The notes under the pieces were generated by a model that saw only the letters and a list, made by a program, of their open reading frames with translations, did no database searches and was not told the origin of the DNA. From Litoditis marina (Eukaryota; Nematoda; Chromadorea; Rhabditida; Rhabditidae), in NCBI GenBank assembly GCA_964036275.1, contig CAXIWQ010000464.1, positions 1 to 64,000 of the forward strand: a stretch of 64,000 nt of DNA, in the 5' to 3' direction. The translations under genes and the position numbers were made by a program. This document shows positions 13,096 to 22,350 of the stretch, piece after piece; within the stretch, counting starts at the first letter, position 1, and every line of letters begins with the position of its first letter.

Positions 13096-16000
13096 GTAGC
13101 TGGGAGCAACAGACTTGATAGCCGTATAAACTTTTTTCTGTAGCTGCAAGGCAAAAAGGTAATAACCGCTTTAATTTGTCTTTTGTGGCTGTGCGCCACA
13201 GAATATAAAGTTGTATTAGGTTTTTGTAGCCATGAGCAACAGACTTGATAGCCGTATGAACTGTTCTCTGTAGCTGCAAGGCAAAGAGTCGATAACCGCG
13301 TTAAATCGTATTTTGTGGCTGTGCGCCACAGAATAGATTGTCGTATCAGGTTTTTGTAGCTGGGAACAACAGACTTGATAGCCGTATAAACTTTTTTCTG
13401 TAGCTGTAAGGCAAAGTGTCAATAACCGCGCTAATTTGTCTTTTGTGGCTGTGCGCCACAGAATAGATAGTAGTATTAGGTTTTTGTAGCTGGGAGCAAC
13501 ATACTTGATAGCCGTATAAACTTTTTTCTGTAGCTGCACGGCAAAGAGTCAATAACCGCGTTAATTTGTCTTTTGTGGCTGTGCGCCACAGAATATAAAG
13601 TCGTATTAGGTTTTTGTAGCTGGGAGCAACAGACTTGATAGCCGTATAAACTTTTTTCTGTAGCTGCAAGGCAAAGAGTCAATAACCGCGTTAATTCGTC
13701 TTTTGTGGCTGTGCGCCACAAAATAGATAGTCGTGTTAGGTTTTTGTAGCTGGGAGCAACAGACTTGATAGCCGTATAAACCTTTTTCCCGTAGCTGCAA
13801 GCCAATGAGTCGATAACCGCGTTAATTCGTATTTCGTGGCTGTGCGCCACAAAATATATAGTCGTATTAGGTTTTTGTAGCTGGGAGCAACAGACGTGAT
13901 AGCCGTATGAACTGTTCTCTGTAAGTGCAAGCCACAGAGTCAATAACCGCGTTAATTCGTATTTTCTGCTTGTGCACCACAGAAAAGATTGTCGTATTAG
14001 GTTTTTGTAGCTGGGAGCAACAGACTTGATAGCCGTATAAACTTTTTCCTGTAGCTGCAAGGCAAAGAGTCAATAACCGCGTTAAACTGTCTTTTGTGGC
14101 TGTGCGCCACAGGATATACAGTCGTATTAGGTTTTTGTAGTTGTGAGCAACAGACTTGATAGCCGTGTGATTTTTTTTTTCTGTAACTGCAAGCCGAAAA
14201 GTCGATAACCGCGTTAATTCGTATTTCGTGGCTGTGCGCCAAGAATAGATAGTCGTATTAGGTTCTTGTAGCTGGGAGCAACAAACTTGATAGCCGTATG
14301 AACTTTTTCCTGTAGCTGCAAGGCAAAGAGTCAATAACCGCGTTAATTTGTCTTTTGTGGCTGTGCGCCACAGAATATAAAGTCGTATTAGGTTTTTGTA
14401 GCTGGGAGCAACAGACTTGATAGCCGTATAAGCTTTTTCTGTAGCTGCAAGCCAAAGAGTCGATAACAGCGTTAATTCGTATTTTGTGGCTGTGCGCCAC
14501 AGAATATATAGTCGTATTAGGTTCTTGTAGCTGTGAGCAACACACTTGGTAGCCGTATAAGCTTTTTTCTGTAGCTGCAAGCCAAAGAGTCGATAACAGC
14601 GTTAATTCGTATTTTGTGGCTGTGCGCCACAGAATAGATTGTCGTATTAGGTTTTTGTAGCTGGGAGCAACAGATTTGATAGCCGTATGAACTGTTCTCT
14701 GTAAATGCAAGCCAAAGAGTCGATAACCGCGTTAATTCGTATTTCGTGGCTGTGCGCCACAAAATATATAGTCGTATTAGGTTTTTGTAGCTGGGAGCAA
14801 CAGACTTGATAGCCGTATAAACTGTTTTCTGTAGCTGCAAGGCAAAGAGTCAATAACCGCGTTAATTCGTCTTTTGTGGCTGTGCGCCACAAAATAGATA
14901 GTCGTGTTAGGTCTTTGTAGCTGGGAGCAACAGACTGGATAGCCGTATGAACTTTTCTCTGTAACTGCAAGCCAAAGAGTCGATAACCGCGTTAATTTGT
15001 CTTTTGTGGCTGTGCGCCACAGAATATAAAGTCGTATTAGGTTTTTGTAGCTGGGAGCAACAGACGTGATAGCCGTATGAACTGTTCTCTGTAAGTGCAA
15101 GCCACAGAGTCAATAACCGCGTTAATTCGTATTTTCTGCTTGTGCACCACAGAAAAGATTGTCGTATTAGGTTTTTGTAGCTGGGAGCAACAGACTTGAT
15201 AGCCGTATAAACTTTTTCCTGTAGCTGCAAGGCAAAGAGTCAATAACCGCGTTAAACTGTCTTTTGTGGCTGTGCGCCACAGGATATACAGTCGTATTAG
15301 GTTTTTGTAGTTGTGAGCAACAGACTTGATAGCCGTGTGATTTTTTTTTTCTGTAACTGCAAGCCGAAAAGTCGATAACCGCGTTAATTCGTATTTCGTG
15401 GCTGTGCGCAACAGAATAAATAGTCGTATTAGGTTCTTGTAGCTGGGAGCAACAAACTTGATAGCCGTATGAACTTTTTCCTGTAGCTGCAAGGCAAAGA
15501 GTCAATAACCGCGTTAATTTGTCTTTTGTGGCTGTGCGCCACAGAATATAAAGTCGTATTAGGTTTTTGTAGCTGGGAGCAACAGACTTGATAGCCGTAT
15601 AAGCTTTTTCTGTAGCTGCAAGCCAAAGAGTCGATAACAGCGTTAATTCGTACTTTGTGGCTGTGCGCCACAGAATATATAGTCGTATTAGGTTCTTGTA
15701 GCTGTGAGCAACACACTTGGTAGCCGTATAAGCTTTTTTCTGTAGCTGCAAGCCAAAGAGTCGATAACAGCGTTAATTCGTATTTTGTGGCTGTGCGCCA
15801 CAGAATAGATTGTCGTATTAGGTTTTTGTAGCTGGGAGCAACAGATTTGATAGCCGTATGAACTGTTCTCTGTAAATGCAAGCCAAAGAGTCGATAACCG
15901 CGTAAATTCGTATTTCGTGGCTGTGCGCCACAGAATAGATAGTCGTATTACTTTCTTGTAGCTGGGAGCAACAGACTTGATAGCCGTATAAATTTTTTTC

Positions 16001-16139
16001 TGTAGCTGCAAGGCAAAGAGGTAATAATCGCGTTAATTTGTCTTTTGTGGCTGTGCGCCACAGAATATAAAGTCGTATTAGGTTTTTGTAGCCATGAGCA
16101 ACAGACTTGATAGCCGTATAAACTTTTTTCTGTAGCTGC

Positions 16140-18359
16140 AAGCCAAAGAGTCGATAACAGCGTTAATTCGTATTTTGTGGCTGTGCGCCACAGAATATAT
16201 AGTCGTATTAGGTTCTTGTAGCTGTGAGCAACACACTTGGTAGCCGTATAAGCTTTTTTTCTGTAGCTGCAAGGCAAAGAGTCAATAACCGCGTTAATTT
16301 GTCTTTTGTGGCTGTGCGCCACAGAATATAAAGTCGTATTAGGTTTTTGTAGCTGGGAGCAACAGACTTGATAGCCGTATAAGCTTTTTCTGTAGCTGCA
16401 AGCCAAAGAGTCGATAACAGCGTTAATTCGTATTTTGTGGCTGTGCGCCACAGAATATATAGTCGTATTAGGTTCTTGTAGCTGTGAGCAACACACTTGG
16501 TAGCCGTATAAGCTTTTTTTCTGTAGCTGCAAGCCAAAGAGTCGATAACAGCGTTAATTCGTATTTTGTGGCTGTGCGCCACAGAATAGATTGTCGTATT
16601 AGGTTTTTGTAGCTGGGAGCAACAGATTTGATAGCCGTATGAACTGTTCTCTGTAAATGCAAGCCAAAGAGTCGATAACCGCGTAAATTCGTATTTCGTG
16701 GCTGTGCGCCACAGAATATAAAGTCGTATTAGGTTTTTGTAGCTGGGAGCAACAGACTTGGTAGCCGTATATACTTTTTTCTGTAGCTGCAAGCCAAAGA
16801 GTCGATAACAGCGTTAATTCGTATTTTGTGGCTGTGCGCCACAGAATAGATTGTCGTATTAGGTTTTTGTAGCTGGGAGCAACAGATTTGATAGCCGTAT
16901 GAACTGTTCTCTGTAAATGCAAGCCAAAGAGTCGATAACCGCGTAAATTCGTATTTCGTGGCTGTGCGCCACAGAATAGATAGTCGTATTAGGTTCTTGT
17001 AGCTGGGAGCAACAAACTTGATAGCCGTATGAACTTTTTCCTGTAGCTGCAAGGCAAAGAGTCAATAACCGCGTTAATTTGTCTTTTGTGGCTGTGCGCC
17101 ACAGAATAGATTGTCGTATTAGGTTTTTGTAGCTGGGAGCAACAGATTTGATAGCCGTATGAACTTTTTCCTGTAGCTGCAAGGCAAAGAGTCAATAACC
17201 GCGTTAATTTATCTTTTGTGGCTGTGCGCCACAGAATATAAAGTCGTATTAGGTTTTTGTAGCTGGGAGCAACAGACTTGATAGCCGTATAAGCTTTTTC
17301 TGTAGCTGCAAGCCAAAGAGTCGATAACAGCGTTAATTCGTATTTTGTGGCTGTGCGCCACAGAATATATAGTCGTATTAGGTTCTTGTAGCTGTGAGCA
17401 ACACACTTGGTAGCCGTATAAGCTTTTTTTCTGTAGCTGCAAGGCAAAGAGTCAATAACCGCGTTAATTTGTCTTTTGTGGCTGTGCGCCACAGAATATA
17501 AAGTCGTATTAGGTTTTTGTAGCTGGGAGCAACAGACTTGATAGCCGTATAAGCTTTTTCTGTAGCTGCAAGCCAAAGAGTCGATAACAGCGTTAATTCG
17601 TATTTTGTGGCTGTGCGCCACAGAATATATAGTCGTATTAGGTTCTTGTAGCTGTGAGCAACACACTTGGTAGCCGTATAAGCTTTTTTTCTGTAGCTGC
17701 AAGCCAAAGAGTCGATAACAGCGTTAATTCGTATTTTGTGGCTGTGCGCCACAGAATAGATTGTCGTATTAGGTTTTTGTAGCTGGGAGCAACAGATTTG
17801 ATAGCCGTATGAACTGTTCTCTGTAAATGCAAGCCAAAGAGTCGATAACCGCGTAAATTCGTATTTCGTGGCTGTGCGCCACAGAATATAAAGTCGTATT
17901 AGGTTTTTGTAGCTGGGAGCAACAGACTTGGTAGCCGTATATACTTTTTTCTGTAGCTGCAAGCCAAAGAGTCGATAACAGCGTTAATTCGTATTTTGTG
18001 GCTGTGCGCCACAGAATAGATTGTCGTATTAGGTTTTTGTAGCTGGGAGCAACAGATTTGATAGCCGTATGAACTGTTCTCTGTAAATGCAAGCCAAAGA
18101 GTCGATAACCGCGTAAATTCGTATTTCGTGGCTGTGCGCCACAGAATAGATAGTCGTATTAGGTTCTTGTAGCTGGGAGCAACAAACTTGATAGCCGTAT
18201 GAACTTTTTCCTGTAGCTGCAAGGCAAAGAGTCAATAACCGCGTTAATTTGTCTTTTGTGGCTGTGCGCCACAGAATATAAAGTCGTATTAGGTTTTTGT
18301 AGCTGGGAGCAACAGACTTGATAGCCGTATAAGCTTTTTCTGTAGCTGCAAGCCAAAGA
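16140..18359. repeat. 1170-bp tandem duplication truncated by the retrotransposon
   Basis: 16140-17189 matches 17310-18359 at 1170 bp, nine monomers. The second copy is cut by the element insertion at 18360. Confidence 0.75.
18355..18359. repeat. Target-site duplication, left copy (AAAGA)
   Basis: AAAGA directly precedes the 5' LTR and is repeated directly after the 3' LTR at 28413-28417. Removing the element and one copy restores the normal satellite reading CCAAAGAGTCGATAAC, so the insertion point is inside sub-repeat B. A 5-bp duplication fits a BEL/Pao integrase. Confidence 0.93.
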
Positions 18360-18774
18360 TGTGCGAGAGCACCTGTAGAGGGACAATCGTATTAGCATAT
18401 ACGTATGGGCCGTCAACGATATTAGCATACCCGACTATCACGTGAGCGACTCCACGTCAGACAGAAGGAGGGATAGACTTCACTTCTCATATGTTTAACT
18501 CGTGAATGGTTGTATTGTCTATGAGGTCTCCTTCTGAGGCCTTTTGTTGTTATCTGTTTTTAGTTATATCTATATGAACCAATTTATAACTTCTTGTACT
18601 GTTCTGAGTATAATAAGAGAATTCCTATTCATACGTGGTTGTCTCATTAACAATGTGTTTCCCAGTCAGGTGACTGTCAGGTTCAAACTACAACAAACGT
18701 GTTTATCAATAACTTGTTACCGCGTGGCAATAGTTTAGTAGAATAATAGGCGGCTCTCCACAGGCCTCCGAACA
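18360..18774 (+). repeat. 5' LTR
   Basis: 415 bp from TGTGCGAGAG to CCTCCGAACA. It matches the 3' LTR at every position except 18616 (A here, G at 28254). Inside are a CACGTG E-box within the palindrome TCACGTGA (18438-18445), a direct repeat TATTAGCATA in the first 75 bp, a TATAATAA box-like motif (18609-18616) and an inverted repeat CAGTCA/TGACTG (18663-18676). I see no AATAAA signal. By family, it should carry promoter, transcription start and polyadenylation functions. Confidence 0.97.
18609..18616 (+). promoter_or_regulatory. Possible TATA box in the 5' LTR
   Basis: TATAATAA lies about 60% of the way through the LTR. The matching site in the 3' LTR (28247-28254) reads TATAATAG. Whether it is the promoter is not shown; TTATATCTATATG at about 18563-18575 is an alternative. 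Confidence 0.3.
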
Positions 18775-18788
18775 TGGTGCATCGGCCG
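18775..18788 (+). promoter_or_regulatory. Primer binding site, probably tRNA-Gly
   Basis: TGGTGCATCGGCCG starts at the base after the 5' LTR. It is complementary to a tRNA 3' end ...CGGCCGATGCACCA, which resembles animal tRNA-Gly(GCC) acceptor ends as I know them. Complementarity then appears to stop, since the next bases are ATCC. The position and the TGG start are typical of LTR elements; the tRNA identity is inferred. Confidence 0.7.
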
Positions 18789-19086
18789 ATCCATCCTTAT
18801 TCATACTGAATTATGGTTTTAAGTCAAGTCGTATCCAATGAAATCAAGTTTTCAAACCAGAAAGAACAGCCAGTTGAGCAAAAATAGCAGTGCACAGCGG
18901 GTCGCACGCACTGAAAGACAATGGAAATCCAGGTTTTGACACCCTGGTGAAGGCGCTAGCTAGTAGTACTTGTGCTTTATGGGGATTGAAAAGAAACCCT
19001 GGTCAGTGGAAAAATCAGGTCGGAAAATCAGTCTATCCATATAATCACATTCCCAGCTTACGGGGGTCACGTGGTATCGTACTGCG

Positions 19087-19092
19087 GTAAGC
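19087..19092 (+). promoter_or_regulatory. Possible splice donor (GTAAGC)
   Basis: GCG|GTAAGC is the best donor-like sequence I found in the leader. It overlaps the stop codon of the 66-codon upstream ORF. Possible partners are acceptors at 19673 or 19780 for gag and 26404 for ORF3. There is no RNA evidence. Confidence 0.3.
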
Positions 19093-19093
19093 A

Positions 19094-19152
19094 ACGCGAA
19101 ATGGGTTTTTTTATTATTGTTCGCGTCTATGGTGGCTCCAGACGGCCATAGA
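19094..19152 (+). other. Two adjacent stem-loops in the leader
   Basis: ACGCGAA (19094-19100) pairs with TTCGCGT (19120-19126) around a 19-nt loop. TCTATGG (19126-19132) pairs with CCATAGA (19146-19152) around a 13-nt loop. The two stems share one base at the junction. They begin two bases after the possible splice donor, a position where retroviral packaging signals often lie; that role here is inference. Confidence 0.45.
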
Positions 19153-19965
19153 GATTTGAAGAATTGGTCTGGTACGGACAAGACTTTTGTCACCACTACC
19201 CATTGGGTCCGTAGCCTATTAGCTCCTACTGTTCATTCAAGTTAGAAAACCATCTTCATTCAGATCGACCATAATTCAGTTCGTTTTTATTTCATAACCT
19301 GGAAACAACGGTTGAAGAAACTGGACAGTTCAAAGAAGTTACTCGTAATTTAATAGACCACATCGTTCTTGAAGTTAATTGCAGTTTTGTTTCCGTATCT
19401 TGCTACATAATTACCTTTACATAATTCATCTACTTGAACACTACTTCTGATACACCCTTGTTTAATTAACATCAAAAACCTCCGCGAAAAGGGGTGCCCC
19501 CAATTAAACTCGACGGGTCAAGCACATACCCAAACACTATCCAGGACTCTTCATAACCATTCTTTATCCATTACAACCCATACTACTGCATAATATTCTT
19601 GAAGACAAAAAAGCAAATAATTTATATTGTGTATTTTTTGTTCTGTATAAGATTCAGTAAAATTTCATTTTAGAGTCACTGAGCTCCGGAATATTCGGGA
19701 ATTTGGTCTCGCACAGAATAGAACTACGGTAATATATAGCGTATCCGCCCTTTAAATTGAAATTTTGACTGAAATTTTAGGCCACTCATCGATTCCTTTT
19801 TTACGAAATTTATGTTCGTAGACGGTCGTGTTCATTCCTATTCCAATTTCTTTGTTGCATTGTGTAATAGGATACAGTTCATCATATTCGAAACCATTTC
19901 TTGTCGTAGAGCTTTCAAAAACGAGTATAGTTTACCTCTTTCGGTAGTCGCGCCGTTTTCGGGCT

Positions 19966-22350
19966 ATGCCCACCATCAACAGCACAAAAAGTGTAATAAC
20001 CAGAAAAATCAATGAGATCAACGCTGCATTAGAATTCATTGAAACCATCCTCGAGCCAAATTATCGCCTAAATATTGATGTTCATGAATTTGAGTATGAG
20101 TTAGACGAATCCATAGAAACCCTGGAATACCATCGCGAGCGATTAAAAATAATCCTGGACGAAGCTCAATCATTTTATGAATCAATAAGTGACGACGAGG
20201 ATCGCGAAAACACCGAGGAGGTTATTGAAGAACATATCGAGACGTTTAATATTCCTGCGATTCAGGAAAAAATTGATAGATTTATTATTAAAATTCGAAC
20301 TTATTTCAGGAGGAAACTCAGATCGAACCCAGAGCCAGCGACTTCGAATCAAGAATCCAGCAACGTCCAACCAACACCACCCACTCAAGGAACCCACCGA
20401 ACAAGGAGAGCAGCCCCGGATAGACCACTGTCGATACCAGTATCTCCAGCAGGTACGTCTTTACTCACAGGTCTAGCTGAGCAACCAAGTAGAACCACAC
20501 CAGGTATTTCACCTCCGGTACTGCCTAGAGTACTGCCAGTTAGACGTGGTGCGGTTCTAAATGGTTCAGGTGCCCCATATCAGATGAACGTTCAAGAACC
20601 AGTCGTTGACCAAAACCATTTGAATCAAATTAATGTTCAAGTACCATTAGCCACCCCTAACCACTTTAACTCGTCTCAAGCACCAGTACTTGGTTCATTC
20701 CAAAATACAACTACTCCAGCACCTGTTGGGTTATCACAAAACTATCCAACAGGCAGCCCCCTCGTGTCGCAACCATTTAATCCTCCTATTCATCACCCCT
20801 ATCAAACTCAGACGCGGGTTCAATTACCTAAGTTAAGAATTCCTGAATTTTACGGGAAACTCGAAGAATTCAATCAATTTTGGTCCATATACAACGTTTC
20901 TGTACATAACAACCAGCAACTTAGTGACATTGACAAGTTCGTAATGTTAAAATCGTTGTTGAAAGGTGATGCTGCTTTGGTTATCAGTGCATTACCTCTA
21001 ACTGCTCCTATGTATCATCAGGCTGTTTCACTAATCGTCAGCAAATATAATAACGCGACATCTACTAGAACATCCATTTTACATTCCATCAAATCCATTC
21101 CAGTAGCACAGAAAAATGCAGCCAGTTTAAGACGAACCTTTGATATGATTCGCAGTCAAATTGCTATGCTAGAAACGTTAGATCCAAATATATCCAAATG
21201 CAGCGTATCAACGGAATTGGTAAAAGACAAATTTCCATTACCCATAAAACAATCTTTAGCCCGCCTTGAACGGCAATCTGGAATAACTTGGGAATTAAAT
21301 CATCTGTATTATTATTTAGAAAATGTCATTTCAGAAGAAGAAGCCGTTTCACTCCTGTCCAATGATTTTAATAATTCCAGACTCAATCCATCCGAAACAT
21401 CGACATTTGCAACGATCCAACACCAGGAACCAGCGCAAACCAACACAAAAGGAGGCTGTCGATTCTGCAGAAGTCTGGATCACAGGTCAGAGAATTGTCA
21501 AATTTATGTTTCCTGTGAAGTACGTAGAGAATTTGCTTACAAAAATGGCCTGTGTTACAGCTGCCTAGGCTATAATCACAGCAGTCGTCATTGCCAAGCA
21601 GCTTGTAGCTATTGTCAGAGCTCGAGACATCATAGTGCTCTCTGTGGAAAACGCCAGTCTCAATCATCCAGTAATGATCATAACTCAAATAGAGAACATA
21701 AGTCTAGAAGAAACTCACCGTATCCTCGCAACAATGAGAATCCTTCACGATATCGACCATATAGTCATTCGCCCAATCACGAGTCTTACAGAAACAACAA
21801 TGGCAGATCCAGATCTCATTCTCGTGACAAAAACAGTCTCAGAGGTAGATCAGGCTCAAGAGAACCTCACAGATATCAATCTAAATCCCGTTCACCTAGC
21901 CGATCCGTACAGTTCAGTCACAATAATGCAGCTCTTCAGGTCAGCCCTATCACACCAGCAGACAACGAGGTAGCGCCATCTGAAGAATTGGCTGGCGACA
22001 ACTCCACAACGACAGCCCATCAGTACCTATCTCAACAACACCTCACCCACAAGGTTAGTTTGATGACAGCTTTTGGTAAGATATTCAATCATGCCACCAA
22101 TTCATTTCAACCAGTATCCATTTTATTAGACAGTGGATCACACAAATCATTCATCTCCGAACGACTATCCCAACAAATTACTTCTCCAATACTAGGGGAA
22201 GAGCCTTTAACCATAATTGCATTCGGAGGTTCCAAATCTACTAAGCTTTCTAAAATTGTTTCCGTGAAACTCGAGTTAGAATCCGGTTCAGTATTGGATA
22301 TTATGTTGAATACTCAAGATGTTATTACAGGAACGTACGCCCCTGCTTGA
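19966..22350 (+). CDS. ORF1: BEL/Pao Gag with N-terminal half of aspartic protease
   Basis: 794 codons, ending at a TGA. Gag forms the particle and binds the element RNA. Residues 1-110 are charged and helix-like with acidic runs. Residues about 115-285 are Pro/Gln/Asn-rich. A DUF1759-like capsid region starts at LPKLRIPEFYG (287-297) and runs to about 460. Three CX2CX4HX4C zinc knuckles follow: C498-C501-H506-C511, C530-C533-H538-C543 and C547-C550-H555-C560. Residues 565-647 are rich in Arg and Ser. The DUF1758-like protease begins near 694, with catalytic DSG at 722-724. The ATG at 19966 has G at -3 and is the first ATG that opens this frame. The TGA at 22348-22350 falls inside the protease domain, and the same frame continues directly as ORF2, so ORF1 and ORF2 are probably one Gag-Pol unit. 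No PPxY motif is present in this Gag. Confidence 0.9.
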   Translation: MPTINSTKSVITRKINEINAALEFIETILEPNYRLNIDVHEFEYELDESIETLEYHRERLKIILDEAQSFYESISDDEDRENTEEVIEEHIETFNIPAIQEKIDRFIIKIRTYFRRKLRSNPEPATSNQESSNVQPTPPTQGTHRTRRAAPDRPLSIPVSPAGTSLLTGLAEQPSRTTPGISPPVLPRVLPVRRGAVLNGSGAPYQMNVQEPVVDQNHLNQINVQVPLATPNHFNSSQAPVLGSFQNTTTPAPVGLSQNYPTGSPLVSQPFNPPIHHPYQTQTRVQLPKLRIPEFYGKLEEFNQFWSIYNVSVHNNQQLSDIDKFVMLKSLLKGDAALVISALPLTAPMYHQAVSLIVSKYNNATSTRTSILHSIKSIPVAQKNAASLRRTFDMIRSQIAMLETLDPNISKCSVSTELVKDKFPLPIKQSLARLERQSGITWELNHLYYYLENVISEEEAVSLLSNDFNNSRLNPSETSTFATIQHQEPAQTNTKGGCRFCRSLDHRSENCQIYVSCEVRREFAYKNGLCYSCLGYNHSSRHCQAACSYCQSSRHHSALCGKRQSQSSSNDHNSNREHKSRRNSPYPRNNENPSRYRPYSHSPNHESYRNNNGRSRSHSRDKNSLRGRSGSREPHRYQSKSRSPSRSVQFSHNNAALQVSPITPADNEVAPSEELAGDNSTTTAHQYLSQQHLTHKVSLMTAFGKIFNHATNSFQPVSILLDSGSHKSFISERLSQQITSPILGEEPLTIIAFGGSKSTKLSKIVSVKLELESGSVLDIMLNTQDVITGTYAPA
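22348..22350 (+). other. In-frame TGA inside the protease domain
   Basis: This single TGA separates ORF1 from ORF2 in the same frame. Protease-like sequence continues after it: LLGIDQFW lies about 30 codons downstream and matches the conserved Gly-Ile-Asp-x-Phe/Tyr-Trp part of DUF1758. Sixteen bases downstream is a small hairpin, GGACA/TGTCC with loop TTCT (22367-22380), after a purine-rich spacer. It is either a disabling mutation or a readthrough site; its mid-domain position favours mutation. Confidence 0.85.

Larger units (their letters stand above)
10490..15261. repeat. 2471-bp tandem duplication (19 monomers)
   Basis: 10490-12790 matches 12961-15261 at a constant 2471-bp offset. The copies share private variants including the divergent TTTTCTGCTTGTGCACC units, the CCTTTTTCCCGTAGC unit and the long T run before CTGTAACTGC. 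Similarity breaks in the last monomers of each copy. Confidence 0.85.
1..18359. repeat. 130-bp satellite array, left block
   Basis: The whole stretch is head-to-tail copies of a monomer of about 130 bp, roughly 140 copies, running into the left edge of the window. Landmarks recur every 130 bp: GTAGCTGCAAG, the hairpin TGTGGCTGTGCGCCACA, and GTAGCTGGGAGCAAC. Monomers vary by substitutions, by T-tract length before CTGTAG (129-131 bp units), and by a 4-bp deletion after GAGCAAC in some units. Units in 1-10 kb mostly read GCAAGGCAAAG...ACCGCG, while units from about 15.6 kb rightwards increasingly read GCAAGCCAAAG...ACAGCG and carry AAGCTT. No other sequence interrupts it before the retrotransposon at 18360. 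Every open frame here is periodic and is treated as spurious. Confidence 0.98.
18789..19965 (+). other. Untranslated leader between primer binding site and gag
   Basis: About 1.18 kb with no recognisable protein domain. It holds several upstream ATGs and two short ORFs: 18890-19090 (66 codons) and 19812-20015 (67 codons, overlapping the gag start in another frame). Neither resembles anything I know. Splice-like signals are GTAAGC at 19087-19092 (donor) and TTTTAG ending at 19673 and at 19780 (acceptors, the first preceded by a T-rich tract). Two adjacent stem-loops lie just after the donor. So many upstream ATGs suggest the leader is shortened by splicing or bypassed, but this is not shown. 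Confidence 0.7.

Noticed and set aside
159..18235. Hundreds of minus-strand ORFs of 64-237 codons in the left array
   Set aside because: They repeat with the 130-bp satellite, overlap in several frames, start and stop at the same monomer positions, and show no domain. They are shadows of the tandem repeat.
1..18359. CRISPR-like array of short repeats
   Set aside because: The units are head-to-tail 130-bp copies with no unique spacers; this is a eukaryotic satellite.
18544..18738. 64-codon ORF inside the 5' LTR (also at 28182-28376 in the 3' LTR)
   Set aside because: It is short, contains no domain and overlaps probable promoter sequence. It is present in both LTRs only because they are copies.
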